Made by a program: the position numbers and the translations under genes
Shown here: in pieces, positions 39,106-48,274 of the stretch
Layout of the letters: each line of letters starts with the position of its first letter
Position numbering within the stretch: the first letter of the stretch is position 1
DNA from: DATKKG01 sp035543015
GTDB lineage: Archaea > Thermoproteota > Nitrososphaeria > Conexivisphaerales > DTJL01
Assembly: GCA_035543015.1 (NCBI GenBank)
Contig: DATKKG010000062.1
Span: 1-56,167, forward strand
DNA: 56,167 bases
Direction: 5' to 3'
Notes under the pieces: generated by a model
What the model was told of the DNA's origin: nothing
What the model saw: the letters and a program-made list of their open reading frames with translations, nothing else
The model's database searches: none

Positions 39106-41361
39106 TCAAGCCTTCCCCAACGCCTTTAGTATCTTGTCAGGCGTCAGCGGCAGCGAGAACACGCGTGCCCCGCAGGCGTTGTAGATCGCGTTGGTTATGG
39201 CTGCGGACGGTGGGTTGAGGGGCGGCTCGCCCATGCCCTTCATTCCGAAGGACGTGGTGTCGGCGCCGGACTCCGGGTTGTTGACGGACGTCGAGTAGAT
39301 GTTGGGGACCTGGTTGGCGAGATAGAGCTTGTGATCGAGGTAGCCGGTGACATACTGGGTGCCCGTGTTCTTGTCTGGCCACATCTCCTCCTGCAGAGCG
39401 TAGGCGCAGGCCTGGATTATCGCTCCCTGGATCTGCGCTTCGATGCCCGCGGGGAAGATGACCTGGCCGGCATCCTGGGCTTCCCAGATGTTGTCGACGG
39501 TGACCAGGCCCGTGTCCGTGTCTACGTCCACTTCAGCCACTGCCGTGTTGAAGACCCTCTGCGTCGTCTTGGTCGGGGCTATCCAGGTTCCCACGCCGAT
39601 GATCCTCGGGGCTCCGGAGAGCGACGCGAAGGTCACGTACTTGGTCGGGTCGGAGGTGAGGAAGATCTTCATGGAGCCGTCCATGGCGTAGGTGAGCTTG
39701 TCGACGGTCGTCCCCAGGCTGGTGGCCGCCTTGGCCATCATCTGGTTCTTCGCGTCCGCGCAGGCCGCTCCGATGCAGTTCCCGGTGGTCTTGGTCTGAA
39801 GGCTGCCCACTGACATTCCAACGTCGGTCCCGCCCTGGCTGTCGTAGTTCATCATCGTGACCATGTTGAACGGCATGCCCAAGAGCTCGCCCGCCATGAT
39901 CGCCGCCGATTCCCTCCTGCCGTTGCCGAGAGGAGTGGAGTTGACGTGGACCTGGAGGCTGCCGTCACTCTGGAGGTAGACGAGGCCCGTGGACGTGGAG
40001 CCGGAGCCGTTGCCAACCGCGAAGCTCGCGAGGCCGATACCGTGCATCACGCCAGAGACAGTCGTCCCCTGCTTCCACGGCTTCCACTTGGAGCTGAACT
40101 GGGAGTTCTGGACGACCCAGTTGAAGACGTCCGGCTGGCCGCAGGACGCGATCCTGTTGCCGGTCAGCTGATCCGCGTCTCCCTTCACGTAGAGGCCGTT
40201 GTTGTTCGATACGGTGACCGGGTCGACGCCCGTCATCTGCGAGATGATGTCCAAATGTGTGTTGATCGCCCAACATGGATGAGGAGAAGGCGGGCATCTC
40301 ATGGCGCCGCACCTCCAGTTGTTGGTGGTGACCTCGTAGCCGTCGATGTTGAAGTTGGGGAACTTCCACGTCTGGATCAGGCCGCTGGCAGGTACCGCCG
40401 AGGCGTTGCTTCCCTGGTAGCTCGTATTGTTGTACACGGTCGCTTCAAGAGACTGGACCGTGCCCTTGCTGTCGTGATAGGTCGTTATGTTGAAGTAGGC
40501 CCTGGGGCGGTGGTTGCCTCGCAGCGCGTCCTCCTCCCGTGTGGCATCGTAGTGCACCGCTCTGCCGGTCTTCTGGGAGAAGTAGGTGCCCAGCATGTGG
40601 CACCTGAAGGTTCCGCTGTTGTCGCCGTTCCCTCCGCCTATCGCGTACATGTGGCACCTGACACGACTCTGGGCAATGCCCAGCCAGCCTGCGACCGCGC
40701 TCTGGAAGCCTTTCTCGTACTGGTTGCTCGACCAGATCTCGGTGAGCCCGTTTGTGTCCACCTGGATGGTGAACGCCCTGGGGCCGATGTTGAAGTGCTG
40801 GTGGGTCTGGCTGACGTAGGTGTTCTGGACCTGGGTGAGGCCCGCGCCCTGTTTGGCAGTCGAGACGTTGCCGAAGGTGTAGTTGGTGTGGGTCCCCAAG
40901 TTCGGTGTCCCGTCGAAGACCTGCGGCGCGCTGCTCTGGATGGCATCCATCTGGTCGATGACGAACGGGGTCGCAGAGTACGTCACCTTGATGGCCTGGC
41001 AGGCTTCCTCGGCGGCGTATGGGTCTTCGGCCACTACGGCCGCGATCTCCTCTCCGGCCGCCCTGATCTTGTCGTACGCCAGCATCGGCAGGGTGCCCGT
41101 GAACATTATCTTGCTCCAGTATGGGTCGTTCTTGATGTCGTCAGCGGTCGCAACCATCACGACTCCCGGGATCGCCTTGGCGGCGGTCGTGTCCCAGGCC
41201 GTGACGTGACCCGAGGGGATCTGGCTGCCGAGGATCTTCATGAAGAGCATGTTGGGCTTCACGAAGTCGCTCCCGTAGGGCATCTGGCCGGTGATCTTCT
41301 GGGCTCCGTCGAGGCGCCTCCCGCTCCACTTGCCGACTAACCTGTAGTTGGGTGTGGACAT
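39106..41361 (-). CDS. molybdenum hydroxylase large (Mo-cofactor) subunit (cassette 1)
   Basis: A 751-residue member of the xanthine dehydrogenase/aldehyde oxidase family. It begins SGRRLDGAQKITGQMPYGSD and contains GEEIAAVVAEDPYAAEEACQAI, a GGG cofactor loop (YAIGGGNGDN) and the C-terminal Mo-site glutamate in KGMGEPPL. It lacks the AYxCSFR loop of form-I CO dehydrogenases, so a CO dehydrogenase call is not supported. The usual RG-x-G motif is replaced by CGAMRCPPSP. Aldehydes or N-heterocycles are the usual substrates; the real one is unknown. Its ATG directly follows the stop of the small-subunit gene (TAAATG), as in cassette 2. Confidence 0.9.
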   Translation of the reverse strand: MSTPNYRLVGKWSGRRLDGAQKITGQMPYGSDFVKPNMLFMKILGSQIPSGHVTAWDTTAAKAIPGVVMVATADDIKNDPYWSKIMFTGTLPMLAYDKIRAAGEEIAAVVAEDPYAAEEACQAIKVTYSATPFVIDQMDAIQSSAPQVFDGTPNLGTHTNYTFGNVSTAKQGAGLTQVQNTYVSQTHQHFNIGPRAFTIQVDTNGLTEIWSSNQYEKGFQSAVAGWLGIAQSRVRCHMYAIGGGNGDNSGTFRCHMLGTYFSQKTGRAVHYDATREEDALRGNHRPRAYFNITTYHDSKGTVQSLEATVYNNTSYQGSNASAVPASGLIQTWKFPNFNIDGYEVTTNNWRCGAMRCPPSPHPCWAINTHLDIISQMTGVDPVTVSNNNGLYVKGDADQLTGNRIASCGQPDVFNWVVQNSQFSSKWKPWKQGTTVSGVMHGIGLASFAVGNGSGSTSTGLVYLQSDGSLQVHVNSTPLGNGRRESAAIMAGELLGMPFNMVTMMNYDSQGGTDVGMSVGSLQTKTTGNCIGAACADAKNQMMAKAATSLGTTVDKLTYAMDGSMKIFLTSDPTKYVTFASLSGAPRIIGVGTWIAPTKTTQRVFNTAVAEVDVDTDTGLVTVDNIWEAQDAGQVIFPAGIEAQIQGAIIQACAYALQEEMWPDKNTGTQYVTGYLDHKLYLANQVPNIYSTSVNNPESGADTTSFGMKGMGEPPLNPPSAAITNAIYNACGARVFSLPLTPDKILKALGKA

Positions 41362-42051
41362 TTAGGAGGTCGCCGCCTGAACTCCGGCTAGGATGTGGGG
41401 CCAGTTCTGGCACCTGCAGATGTTGCCAGAAAGGGCCAGCTTGATCTGGTCCAAGGTGGGCTTCGGGTTGTTGTTCAGAAGCTCGGTGGCAGTCACGACG
41501 ATGCCGGGCAAGCAGTAACCGCACTGCACCCCGTCCGCATCGAGGAGAGCCCCCTGCAGCTTAGTTAGATTGCCAGGAGAGCCGATCCCTTCTATAGTGG
41601 TGATCTTGTGCCCGCCCGCTTCAACGGCGAGGATCATGCAGCTGAGCATGGAAACGCCGTCGACGAGAACAGCGCAAGCTCCACATTCTCCTCTCTTGCA
41701 TCCTTGCTTTGTGCCTATGAGGTTGAGCTTGTACCTCAATGTGTCGGCCAGGCTCCACCTGTTGTCGATAGAGAGTCCATGGTCTACTCCATTGATGTTG
41801 AGGGTCACGAAAGTAGTGGGCGCCAACTGCTGGTTAGCGGAAGTCGAGGTTGTCTGGCTGCCCGTCTGGCTGGTGCTCGTCGTCGTAGTTGTGCCTGAGT
41901 TGTTGCCGCCATTAGGATTGCTCAGGATCATATCAGAGGCACCGGCGACCACCACTGCGGCGATCGCGCCACCTACTGCGGCGCCCTTGATGAAGTTCCT
42001 GCGCGATAATTTGTTATTCTTTATGAAACCGTCATCTTCATCGAGTGACAT
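41362..42051 (-). CDS. molybdenum hydroxylase 2Fe-2S subunit with Tat signal (cassette 1)
   Basis: A 229-residue small subunit. I start it at ATG 42051, because the Tat motif follows at once: NNKLSRRNFIKGAAVGGAIA, then a hydrophobic stretch with AGA at its end. A Ser/Thr-rich linker (about 50-72) separates this from two 2Fe-2S domains: plant-type C118, C123, C126, C138 (KRGECGAC) and the second set C177, C180, C212, C214 (GYCLPG, ICRCQNWPHI). The twin arginines imply export of the whole folded complex. The 94 residues encoded upstream in frame overlap the promoter. A CTTAAAAG box is about 35 nt upstream. Confidence 0.9.
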   Translation of the reverse strand: MSLDEDDGFIKNNKLSRRNFIKGAAVGGAIAAVVVAGASDMILSNPNGGNNSGTTTTTSTSQTGSQTTSTSANQQLAPTTFVTLNINGVDHGLSIDNRWSLADTLRYKLNLIGTKQGCKRGECGACAVLVDGVSMLSCMILAVEAGGHKITTIEGIGSPGNLTKLQGALLDADGVQCGYCLPGIVVTATELLNNNPKPTLDQIKLALSGNICRCQNWPHILAGVQAATS

Positions 42052-42265
42052 TGATTGTCGAACGTTTTGAGTTGTCAAACTTCTTTTAAGCATTGGGACT
42101 ATAAGCGTTATACTCATATCTGTTAGGCGTCTCATGAATGCCAGAATCCGGATGTCGTGACATACTCTCCTACCCATGCTGTGCAACGGTCCTCTAGGGA
42201 GGTCGAACAGTTCGACGGGCCCTGACCCGCAAGACTGATAAACGCGAACTGTCGCCGGGGCTTCC

Positions 42266-42667
42266 ATGAAGTTCTGCCCAACCTGTGGAGCGAACGTCGA
42301 CGACGAAATGAAGCTGTGCGCGAACTGCGGCACCGACCTGCGGACGCCTCAGCAGGAGCCCCTGGTGGAGAAGCTGACCATCGAGTCGTGCGGAGTGACG
42401 TTCGGCTACATGGTCCTGACTGTGAAGAACTCGGGCACCGCGCCCCTGACCATCGAGAAGGTGGAGTTCGGAGACGAATCGGCCGGGATACAGGGGATCA
42501 CCTCCGGGAACGGCGCCATCAGGCAGGGGAGGGTGACCCTGCAGCCCGGGGACGCGGTATCGGTGCTGCTCAGGCAGCCTCCGACCGCCTTTTCCGGTAA
42601 CGAATACCCCGTGGTGGCCGTCACCTCCACCGGGAACAGGTATCCTACCTCGCTCGTCTGGCCGTAG
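42266..42667 (+). CDS. zinc-ribbon protein with C-terminal beta domain
   Basis: A 133-residue protein. FCPTCGANVDDEMKLCANCGTDL forms a zinc ribbon at residues 3-24. The rest (LTIESCGVTFGYMVLTVKNSGTAPLTIEKVEFG, VTLQPGDAVSVLL) is a beta-sandwich-like domain of the kind seen in archaeal proteins with immunoglobulin-like folds. There is no signal peptide or membrane helix. It is divergent from oxidase operon 1, and a GATAAAC box lies about 28 nt before its ATG. Function unknown; the position beside the oxidase genes is the only hint. Confidence 0.7.
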   Translation: MKFCPTCGANVDDEMKLCANCGTDLRTPQQEPLVEKLTIESCGVTFGYMVLTVKNSGTAPLTIEKVEFGDESAGIQGITSGNGAIRQGRVTLQPGDAVSVLLRQPPTAFSGNEYPVVAVTSTGNRYPTSLVWP

Positions 42668-42836
42668 GCTACGCCAGAACGCAAGCCGTGGTGACCGGGG
42701 TCGTCACGGGAGCTCCTGCCGCGGAGGGCGCCGGATGTTCCGCGCGGAGGAGGCACTTCGATTTGCGGCGACGGCCTGTTCCGGTCCAGATCATCCTAGG
42801 CCCACGCTGGGGGCCGCTGGAAGGAGACGACCCGGG

Positions 42837-42852
42837 AAACGTTATCTATGGG
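42837..42852 (+). promoter_or_regulatory. shared promoter element of cupredoxin-like gene 1
   Basis: AAACGTTATCTATGGG is identical over 16 bp to the sequence upstream of cupredoxin-like gene 2 (43962-43977, minus strand). The GTTATCTA part probably works as the TATA box, placing the real start downstream, at TTG 42884. Confidence 0.55.
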
Positions 42853-42883
42853 GCTATCGTTCGCGGTCTGGTGGTTCCTGGAG

Positions 42884-43375
42884 TTGGCCGGAACACGTCT
42901 GCACGTCATCCGTCGTGGAATCGCCTTCGGGCTGGGAATCATCCTGATCATTTCGGTCTTGTCCTTTCAGGGAGGCCCGGCGAAGGCAGCGAGGACCTGG
43001 GACGTCCAGATGTACGGCGATGACATGAACAACGTGTACCAGTACATACCTCAGAACATAACGATCAGTGTGGGCGACACGGTGAACTGGACCGACGTCT
43101 CCGGCCTCCACAGCACCACGTCTGACGCAGGTCAGGGCGAATGGTGGGATTCGGGGATCCTTAGCCCAGGCGAATCCTATTCCCACACCTTCACCGTGTC
43201 GGGCAGCTTCACCTACTGGAGCACCTATCCCATGGACATCGACATGGTCGGAGCCGTCGTCGTGCGACAGGCCGTCCCCGAGTTTCCCGGCCCGGCAGCC
43301 ATGCTCGTCATAGCGGTAGTCTCGTTCGCCGGGCTCCTGGTCGAAAGAAGGCTTCGAAGCGAGCACTCGGAGTAG
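42884..43375 (+). CDS. cupredoxin-like secreted protein 1, copper ligands missing
   Basis: A protein of about 163 residues: basic start and signal helix (RRGIAFGLGIILIISVLSFQGGPAKA), then a plastocyanin-type domain (YIPQNITISVGDTVNWTDVSGLHSTTSD, SPGESYSHTFTVSGSFTYWSTYP). The first His (GLHST) remains, but the C-terminal loop that normally reads C-x-x-H-x-x-M is STYPMDIDM, with no Cys or His, so no blue-copper site is expected. It ends in PEFPG, a hydrophobic helix and ERRLRSEH, like an archaeosortase-type sorting signal. The TTG at 42884 is preferred to the ATG at 42848, which lies in the promoter element. Confidence 0.75.
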   Translation: MAGTRLHVIRRGIAFGLGIILIISVLSFQGGPAKAARTWDVQMYGDDMNNVYQYIPQNITISVGDTVNWTDVSGLHSTTSDAGQGEWWDSGILSPGESYSHTFTVSGSFTYWSTYPMDIDMVGAVVVRQAVPEFPGPAAMLVIAVVSFAGLLVERRLRSEHSE

Positions 43376-43459
43376 TCTCACGGCCTCGAGGCTGGGCCAC
43401 GGAAGGGAACAGAATGATCCCTCGAAGTCCGTCTTCGAGGACCGGTGGCTGCGATCGCT

Positions 43460-43942
43460 CTAGGCGCTGAGCCTTCTCTCGACGATGAGCGCGATGGCCG
43501 CAGCGGCGGCGACCGCTATGAACAGGAAGTAGCCAGGGAACTCGGGAGTCGGCTGCTGGACGACGATATACCCCACTTCGCCCGAGTCGCCGGAAGCGAT
43601 GCTCACGTAGGAGAAGTTGCCAGTCGTCGTGAACGTGTGAGAGAACGTTGCGCCTTCGTTGAGCGTCGGCGAAGCCCAAGACTCAGACTGGCCGCCATTC
43701 GAGGTGGTGGTGTGGGCGCCATCGTTGCAGGTCCAGGTGACGGTGTCTCCGACGTTGATGGTCTGCAACTGAGGGGTGAACAGGGTCGGCGTCTGGTCGG
43801 ATATCGCTACGTTATAGTTCGCCGCCTTGACCGGCGAGGCGACGAAGAGGAACATCGATGCCGCCAGAACCCCTACGAGGAGAGCGACTGCGATGTCAGC
43901 TCGGTTCCCTGTTATAAGTCCGCTATATCCATGGCTTGACAT
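43460..43942 (-). CDS. cupredoxin-like secreted protein 2, copper ligands missing
   Basis: A protein of about 160 residues, paralogue of the neighbours at 42884 and 53304. The signal helix is IAVALLVGVLAASMFLFVASPVKA. The domain has QTINVGDTVTWTCNDGAHTTTSNGG with the first His, while the loop at the end of the fold is FSYVSIASGDSGEVGYIVV without Cys, His or Met. The C-terminus is PEFPGYFLFIAVAAAAAIALIVERRLSA. The ATG at 43942 is chosen because the promoter element GTTATCTA lies about 30 nt upstream; the open frame begins earlier, inside that element. It converges with the first copy. Confidence 0.75.
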   Translation of the reverse strand: MSSHGYSGLITGNRADIAVALLVGVLAASMFLFVASPVKAANYNVAISDQTPTLFTPQLQTINVGDTVTWTCNDGAHTTTSNGGQSESWASPTLNEGATFSHTFTTTGNFSYVSIASGDSGEVGYIVVQQPTPEFPGYFLFIAVAAAAAIALIVERRLSA

Positions 43943-43961
43943 AGAGCCACCGAACTGACGA

Positions 43962-43977
43962 CCCATAGATAACGTTT
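43962..43977 (-). promoter_or_regulatory. shared promoter element of cupredoxin-like gene 2
   Basis: The minus-strand sequence AAACGTTATCTATGGG is the same 16 bp as upstream of cupredoxin-like gene 1. It lies about 25-30 nt before the likely ATG at 43942. Confidence 0.55.
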
Positions 43978-43999
43978 ACTCCGGGCGGGCTCGCGTCCG

Positions 44000-44761
44000 C
44001 TATGGCAGCCTTCCTTCTATGACGACCGATTTGAGCGCCCTTGCCATGCCAAGCGGGTCGGGGTTCTGCCATACGTTCCTTCCTACGGCGAGCCCTACGG
44101 CTCCGGCTTTCACGGCGCCGGCCACCTGCGCCAGGAAGGTAGCGTCATCGGGCGCCTTGGGGCCTCCTGACATGAAGACCGGCATGCTGCCCGCAGCCTT
44201 GACGGCCCAGGAGAAGCTGTCGCTGTCGCCGGTGTACTTGATCTTGGCCGCGTCCGCGCCGAGCTCCAGCGCGGCCCTGGCGGCGTACGAAACGACCTCC
44301 CTTGACGTATCGTTCGTGACGGCCGCGCCCCGGGGGTACACCCAGGCGATGGCTGCAAGCCCTCTCTCATGCGCCTGCTCCTGAATCCTTCCGAACTCTA
44401 CGAACATCTCCGACTCGAACGAACTGCCCAGGTAGATGGTGTAGCCCACCGCCCTGGCTCCCAGGGAGACCGCGTACTCGACCGAGCAGACCTGCCTCGA
44501 GACCGGCTCTCCCTTGGGAATGCTGCTCCTGCCATTGACCTTCACAATGAGGGGGACCTTCCCGTCGTAGTACCTCTCAGCGACGCCCTTCTGGAAGATG
44601 ACCCCGTTGAAACCTCCCTTCGAGGCCGTCTCCATTATGAACGAGGGGTCCACGTTCCGGTCGCTGAAGTCGGTGGACGGTCCGTGCTCGAGGCCCTGGT
44701 CGTAGGCCAGAAGCACGCTCCGCCCGTTCGTCATGAAGGCCTCCATCCTGGAGCGAGTCAT
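44000..44761 (-). CDS. fba: fructose-1,6-bisphosphate aldolase, archaeal class I (DhnA type)
   Basis: A 253-residue TIM-barrel aldolase. LLAYDQGLEHGPSTDF, GVIFQKGVAERYY, the Schiff-base lysine in DAAKIKYTGD and MSGGPKAPDDATFL with GLAVGRNVWQNPDP match archaeal class I FBP aldolases. It cleaves or forms fructose-1,6-bisphosphate from triose phosphates in the cytoplasm. It lies downstream of the PPi-type phosphofructokinase gene on the same strand, which fits a glycolytic pair. A TTTATAT box about 29 nt before its ATG suggests its own leaderless transcript. The LsrF-like gene at 36481 is a distant relative. Confidence 0.9.
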   Translation of the reverse strand: MTRSRMEAFMTNGRSVLLAYDQGLEHGPSTDFSDRNVDPSFIMETASKGGFNGVIFQKGVAERYYDGKVPLIVKVNGRSSIPKGEPVSRQVCSVEYAVSLGARAVGYTIYLGSSFESEMFVEFGRIQEQAHERGLAAIAWVYPRGAAVTNDTSREVVSYAARAALELGADAAKIKYTGDSDSFSWAVKAAGSMPVFMSGGPKAPDDATFLAQVAGAVKAGAVGLAVGRNVWQNPDPLGMARALKSVVIEGRLP

Positions 44762-44825
44762 GCGAACCGGAGTCGCCTTTGCTTCGATATAAACAGTGAG
44801 GGCCGTTCAGCAGGCCGAGCGGCAG

Positions 44826-45848
<1,023 letters not shown>

Positions 45849-45921
45849 GGCAGAGCGATTACTCATTCCATCGTTAATAAACAGAGTGGTGGGAAGGGCC
45901 AGGTTTTCGCGAGAGGCGCCC

Positions 45922-46185
45922 CTAGAAGCGCTGCTCCCACTCCAGAAGCTCGTACTCCCTGACACGGCTGCCGTGGTACGGGTCGGCTTCCGCCAGGGCC
46001 CTCGCCTCATCGAGAGACCCCGCGACGAGAATGTACATCCCGCCCCTGCCGTCGGAGAACCGGCCTGCCATACGGAGCTTCCCCTCGGACTTCAACTTGG
46101 CCATGTACGCCATGTGAAGATCTCTGAACGGCGCAGTCCTCTCCCTGTCCACCACCAGGCGCGAAATGACCACGAACTCTGGCAC
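45922..46185 (-). CDS. YCII-family protein
   Basis: An 87-residue protein of the YciI fold: MPEFVVISRLVVDRERTAPF, the long helix LHMAYMAKLKSEGKLRMAGRF and the conserved end EARALAEADPYHGSRVREYELLEWEQRF with the family's D-P-Y-H motif (His-Asp pair in the putative active site). GTG at 46185 is chosen because a TTAAATCC box lies 25 nt before it and the longer frame covers the divergent promoter. YciI proteins are dimeric and of mostly unknown function, sometimes dehydrochlorinase-like. It is divergent from the winged-helix protein and shares the intergenic operator region. Confidence 0.82.
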   Translation of the reverse strand: MPEFVVISRLVVDRERTAPFRDLHMAYMAKLKSEGKLRMAGRFSDGRGGMYILVAGSLDEARALAEADPYHGSRVREYELLEWEQRF

Positions 46186-46290
46186 GAAGTCCCATCCGCA
46201 GACTTGGGATTTAAGGAAGCCGACCCCTGCCCCCCGAGGCCCGGTGATGCGCCCCGACGGCCCGACACCGGAAGGGAGGCCCGCCCGGGT

Positions 46291-46312
46291 GCCTTTGAGA
46301 AGGAACAAAGGC
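46291..46312. promoter_or_regulatory. inverted repeat upstream of winged-helix gene
   Basis: GCCTTTG (46291-46297) and CAAAGGC (46306-46312) form a perfect 7-bp inverted repeat with an 8-nt centre, ending 4 nt before the TTTAAAT box (46317-46323) of the winged-helix gene. The position directly upstream of the BRE/TATA fits an activator or repressor site, possibly for the winged-helix protein itself. Confidence 0.55.
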
Positions 46313-46348
46313 ATCGTTTAAATCGGCCTCGGAACGTCAAGCACGGAG

Positions 46349-46993
46349 ATGGAGGGGGATGGCGGCTCGGTCGACAGAGAAGGCCTCCTAGATCGTCCTG
46401 GCGGCAGGGCCGACCCTCTCACGGGGAACGACGCGGCGGTCGCCAGCGTCATTAGCGGGGAGAACCTGGACCAGTTCTCGTTCGACGGCCTACGAAGGAA
46501 GACCGGCCTCCATCAGGAGACCCTCTCCAGGGTCCTCGACAGGCTGGAGGGAAGGGGTCTCCTCATGAGGGGAGCGCAAGGCTACTCCGTGGTCAAGCAC
46601 GGTGCCGAGAGCTCGGGCGTTTCGGCCGACTTCAGGTTCGCCACCGTTCCCTTGCTCCAGTCTCTCCTTCCCGACGACGTGAACCTGACCGACGTCACTT
46701 CGGCCTTGAGGGGCCGCTGGTTCGGCAGCCTCAGGTGGCTCGGGCTCACCTCGAGCTCCGAGACCACCGTCCTGAAGTGGATAAGCGAGGACGGCGGAAT
46801 ACAGGTAGACGCCGCGTTCTCTCCCGGCCAGCTGGAGGTTACCGCCAACATCAAGGAGGGCTGGAGGCTGTCGGACGCCATCAAGGCGTCCTACGAGCTC
46901 ATGGGCCACCTGACGAGGGTGTACGCCAGGTTCGGCGCACGGAAGCGCGTTTCTCTCCTGGACTTCTGGGACGAGGCCCCGGTTTCGAACTAG
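46349..46993 (+). CDS. winged-helix protein of unknown target
   Basis: A 214-residue protein. The N-terminal half contains an HTH: FSFDGLRRKTGLHQETLSRVLDRLEGRGLLMRGAQGYSVV. The second half (about 95-214) is a separate alpha/beta domain (GSLRWLGLTSSSETTVLKWISEDGGIQVDAAFSPGQLEVTANIKEGW) that looks like an antiparallel sheet with helices, perhaps an SRPBCC-like ligand pocket, which is a guess. The ATG lies 26-30 nt after a TTTAAAT box, so the message is probably nearly leaderless. It is divergent from YCII. It stands next to an HtrA-like protease gene on the same strand with a 59-nt gap. Confidence 0.7.
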   Translation: MEGDGGSVDREGLLDRPGGRADPLTGNDAAVASVISGENLDQFSFDGLRRKTGLHQETLSRVLDRLEGRGLLMRGAQGYSVVKHGAESSGVSADFRFATVPLLQSLLPDDVNLTDVTSALRGRWFGSLRWLGLTSSSETTVLKWISEDGGIQVDAAFSPGQLEVTANIKEGWRLSDAIKASYELMGHLTRVYARFGARKRVSLLDFWDEAPVSN

Positions 46994-47052
46994 GTTGACC
47001 GAGTGGGCGGCCGACCCAGTCAACAAATACGCAGCCTTCCAATGATACCGCG

Positions 47053-47979
47053 GTGCTTATGGAATTGGAAGGGAACGGCAGCGGGATCCTTCAGTCGTTT
47101 TCAGACGCGATTTCAGCCGTGGCCGAGGGCGTGTCCCCCCATGTTGTGAGGGTCGCATCGGACCACGGGCTGGGCACGGGCGTCGTGTGGAGCCCGGAAG
47201 GATACGTCATCACCTGCGACCACATCGTAGGGCGGTTGGGAGAAGTTGAGGTGACGACCGCCGACGGAACGACGCGAAAGGGGATGGTGGTCGGACGCGA
47301 CCGGGACACGGACATCGCGGTAGTCAAGGTGGAGGGGGACGGCCTCTCACCGATAGCGGTCGCGGACTCTTCGGGAGTGAAGGTGGGCCAGTTCGTCATG
47401 GCCTTCGCCAACCCCGCCGGAAGGCAGCCGGGCCTCACTTCCGGCATCCTGACCAGCGTCAATGGCCAGATCGGCAGGTGGGCCGGCGGTCTGCAGGGAA
47501 CGCTCTTGCTCACGGACGCCAGGCTGAACCCGGGCTACTCCGGTGGCCCCCTGGTCGATGCAGGCGGCCGGATGATCGGCCTCGACGTGGCATACTTCGC
47601 ACGGAGGGGAGTCGCCATCCCCGCCAACGCCGTCAAAGAGGTGGCGGAGAAGCTGCTCAAGGACGGGAAGATCAAGCGGGCCTTCCTGGGCATAGTGACC
47701 GAAGACATCGAACTCCCTGAAGCCATAGCGAGCAGGAAGGACATCGGCCAGGAGAGGGGAATGCTCGTTATGTCCGTGGAGACTGGAAGCCCCGCGAAGA
47801 AGGCAGGTTTGGCGTTGGGCGACGTAATCATCGGAATCGGGGACTTGAAGGTCGAGGACCACCCATCCCTGAAAGGAGCGCTCAGAGACGACGCCATAGG
47901 CAGGCCAACAGAGCTCACAGTCCTTAGGGCCGAAACGATCACGAAGCTGAAGGTGGTGCCCGGAGAGGCGCCCCAGTAG
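47053..47979 (+). CDS. HtrA/DegP-like serine protease with PDZ domain
   Basis: A 308-residue trypsin-fold protease. The triad is His57 (TCDHIVG), Asp87 (DTDIAVVKV) and Ser163 (NPGYSGGPLV; bacterial enzymes have GNSGGP, so Tyr replaces Asn). One PDZ domain follows (RGMLVMSVETGSPAKKAGLALGDVIIGIGDLKVED). There is no signal peptide or membrane helix, so it seems cytoplasmic, in contrast to most bacterial HtrA. It probably degrades or refolds damaged proteins. Start GTG 47053 or ATG 47059. It precedes oxidase cassette 2 by about 300 nt and could share regulation, but nothing proves it. Confidence 0.85.
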   Translation: MLMELEGNGSGILQSFSDAISAVAEGVSPHVVRVASDHGLGTGVVWSPEGYVITCDHIVGRLGEVEVTTADGTTRKGMVVGRDRDTDIAVVKVEGDGLSPIAVADSSGVKVGQFVMAFANPAGRQPGLTSGILTSVNGQIGRWAGGLQGTLLLTDARLNPGYSGGPLVDAGGRMIGLDVAYFARRGVAIPANAVKEVAEKLLKDGKIKRAFLGIVTEDIELPEAIASRKDIGQERGMLVMSVETGSPAKKAGLALGDVIIGIGDLKVEDHPSLKGALRDDAIGRPTELTVLRAETITKLKVVPGEAPQ

Positions 47980-48274
47980 AGTGACCCGCATGATGCCAAC
48001 CCATTACGCCATGCTGGAGCCGAGGGAGCCTCAGCCTCCGAGCCCTTCGCGACCGCTGTTCCCGGAGCGACCGCCCTGGGATGTAGAACCCTGGTAGCCT
48101 GGTCACACCGGGGAACAGACCAGGTCGTTCTCCGAGGACAATCCTGGCCCAAAACGTTTGCTGTCAGGAGCCTCTATTGGATGATAATCGATACATGTCC
48201 ATACTATTTATATTACATTTATTGTATATTCATAATACTTAAACGCGCAATGTCAGTTCCGTGAAACGACGATT
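47980..48274 (+). promoter_or_regulatory. AT-rich upstream region of oxidase cassette 2
   Basis: The first 170 nt of this gap are GC-rich and empty. From 48170 to 48245 the sequence becomes strongly AT-rich with several TATTTATA/TTATTGTATATT-like segments, ending in ATACTTAAA (about 48234-48242), about 33 nt before the ATG at 48275. CTTAAA followed by AATGTCA also occurs upstream of cassette 1. This is the likely promoter; the AT-rich block may be a binding site for chromatin or regulator proteins. Confidence 0.55.

Noticed and set aside
42052..42333. N-terminal extension of the cassette 1 small subunit
   Set aside because: The 94 extra residues lie over the promoter and the divergent zinc-ribbon gene, while ATG 42051 gives a Tat signal at the correct distance, as in cassette 2.
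42884..43942. Functional plastocyanin or blue-copper electron carriers
   Set aside because: The Cys-His-Met ligand loop is missing in all three proteins, so only the fold is claimed.
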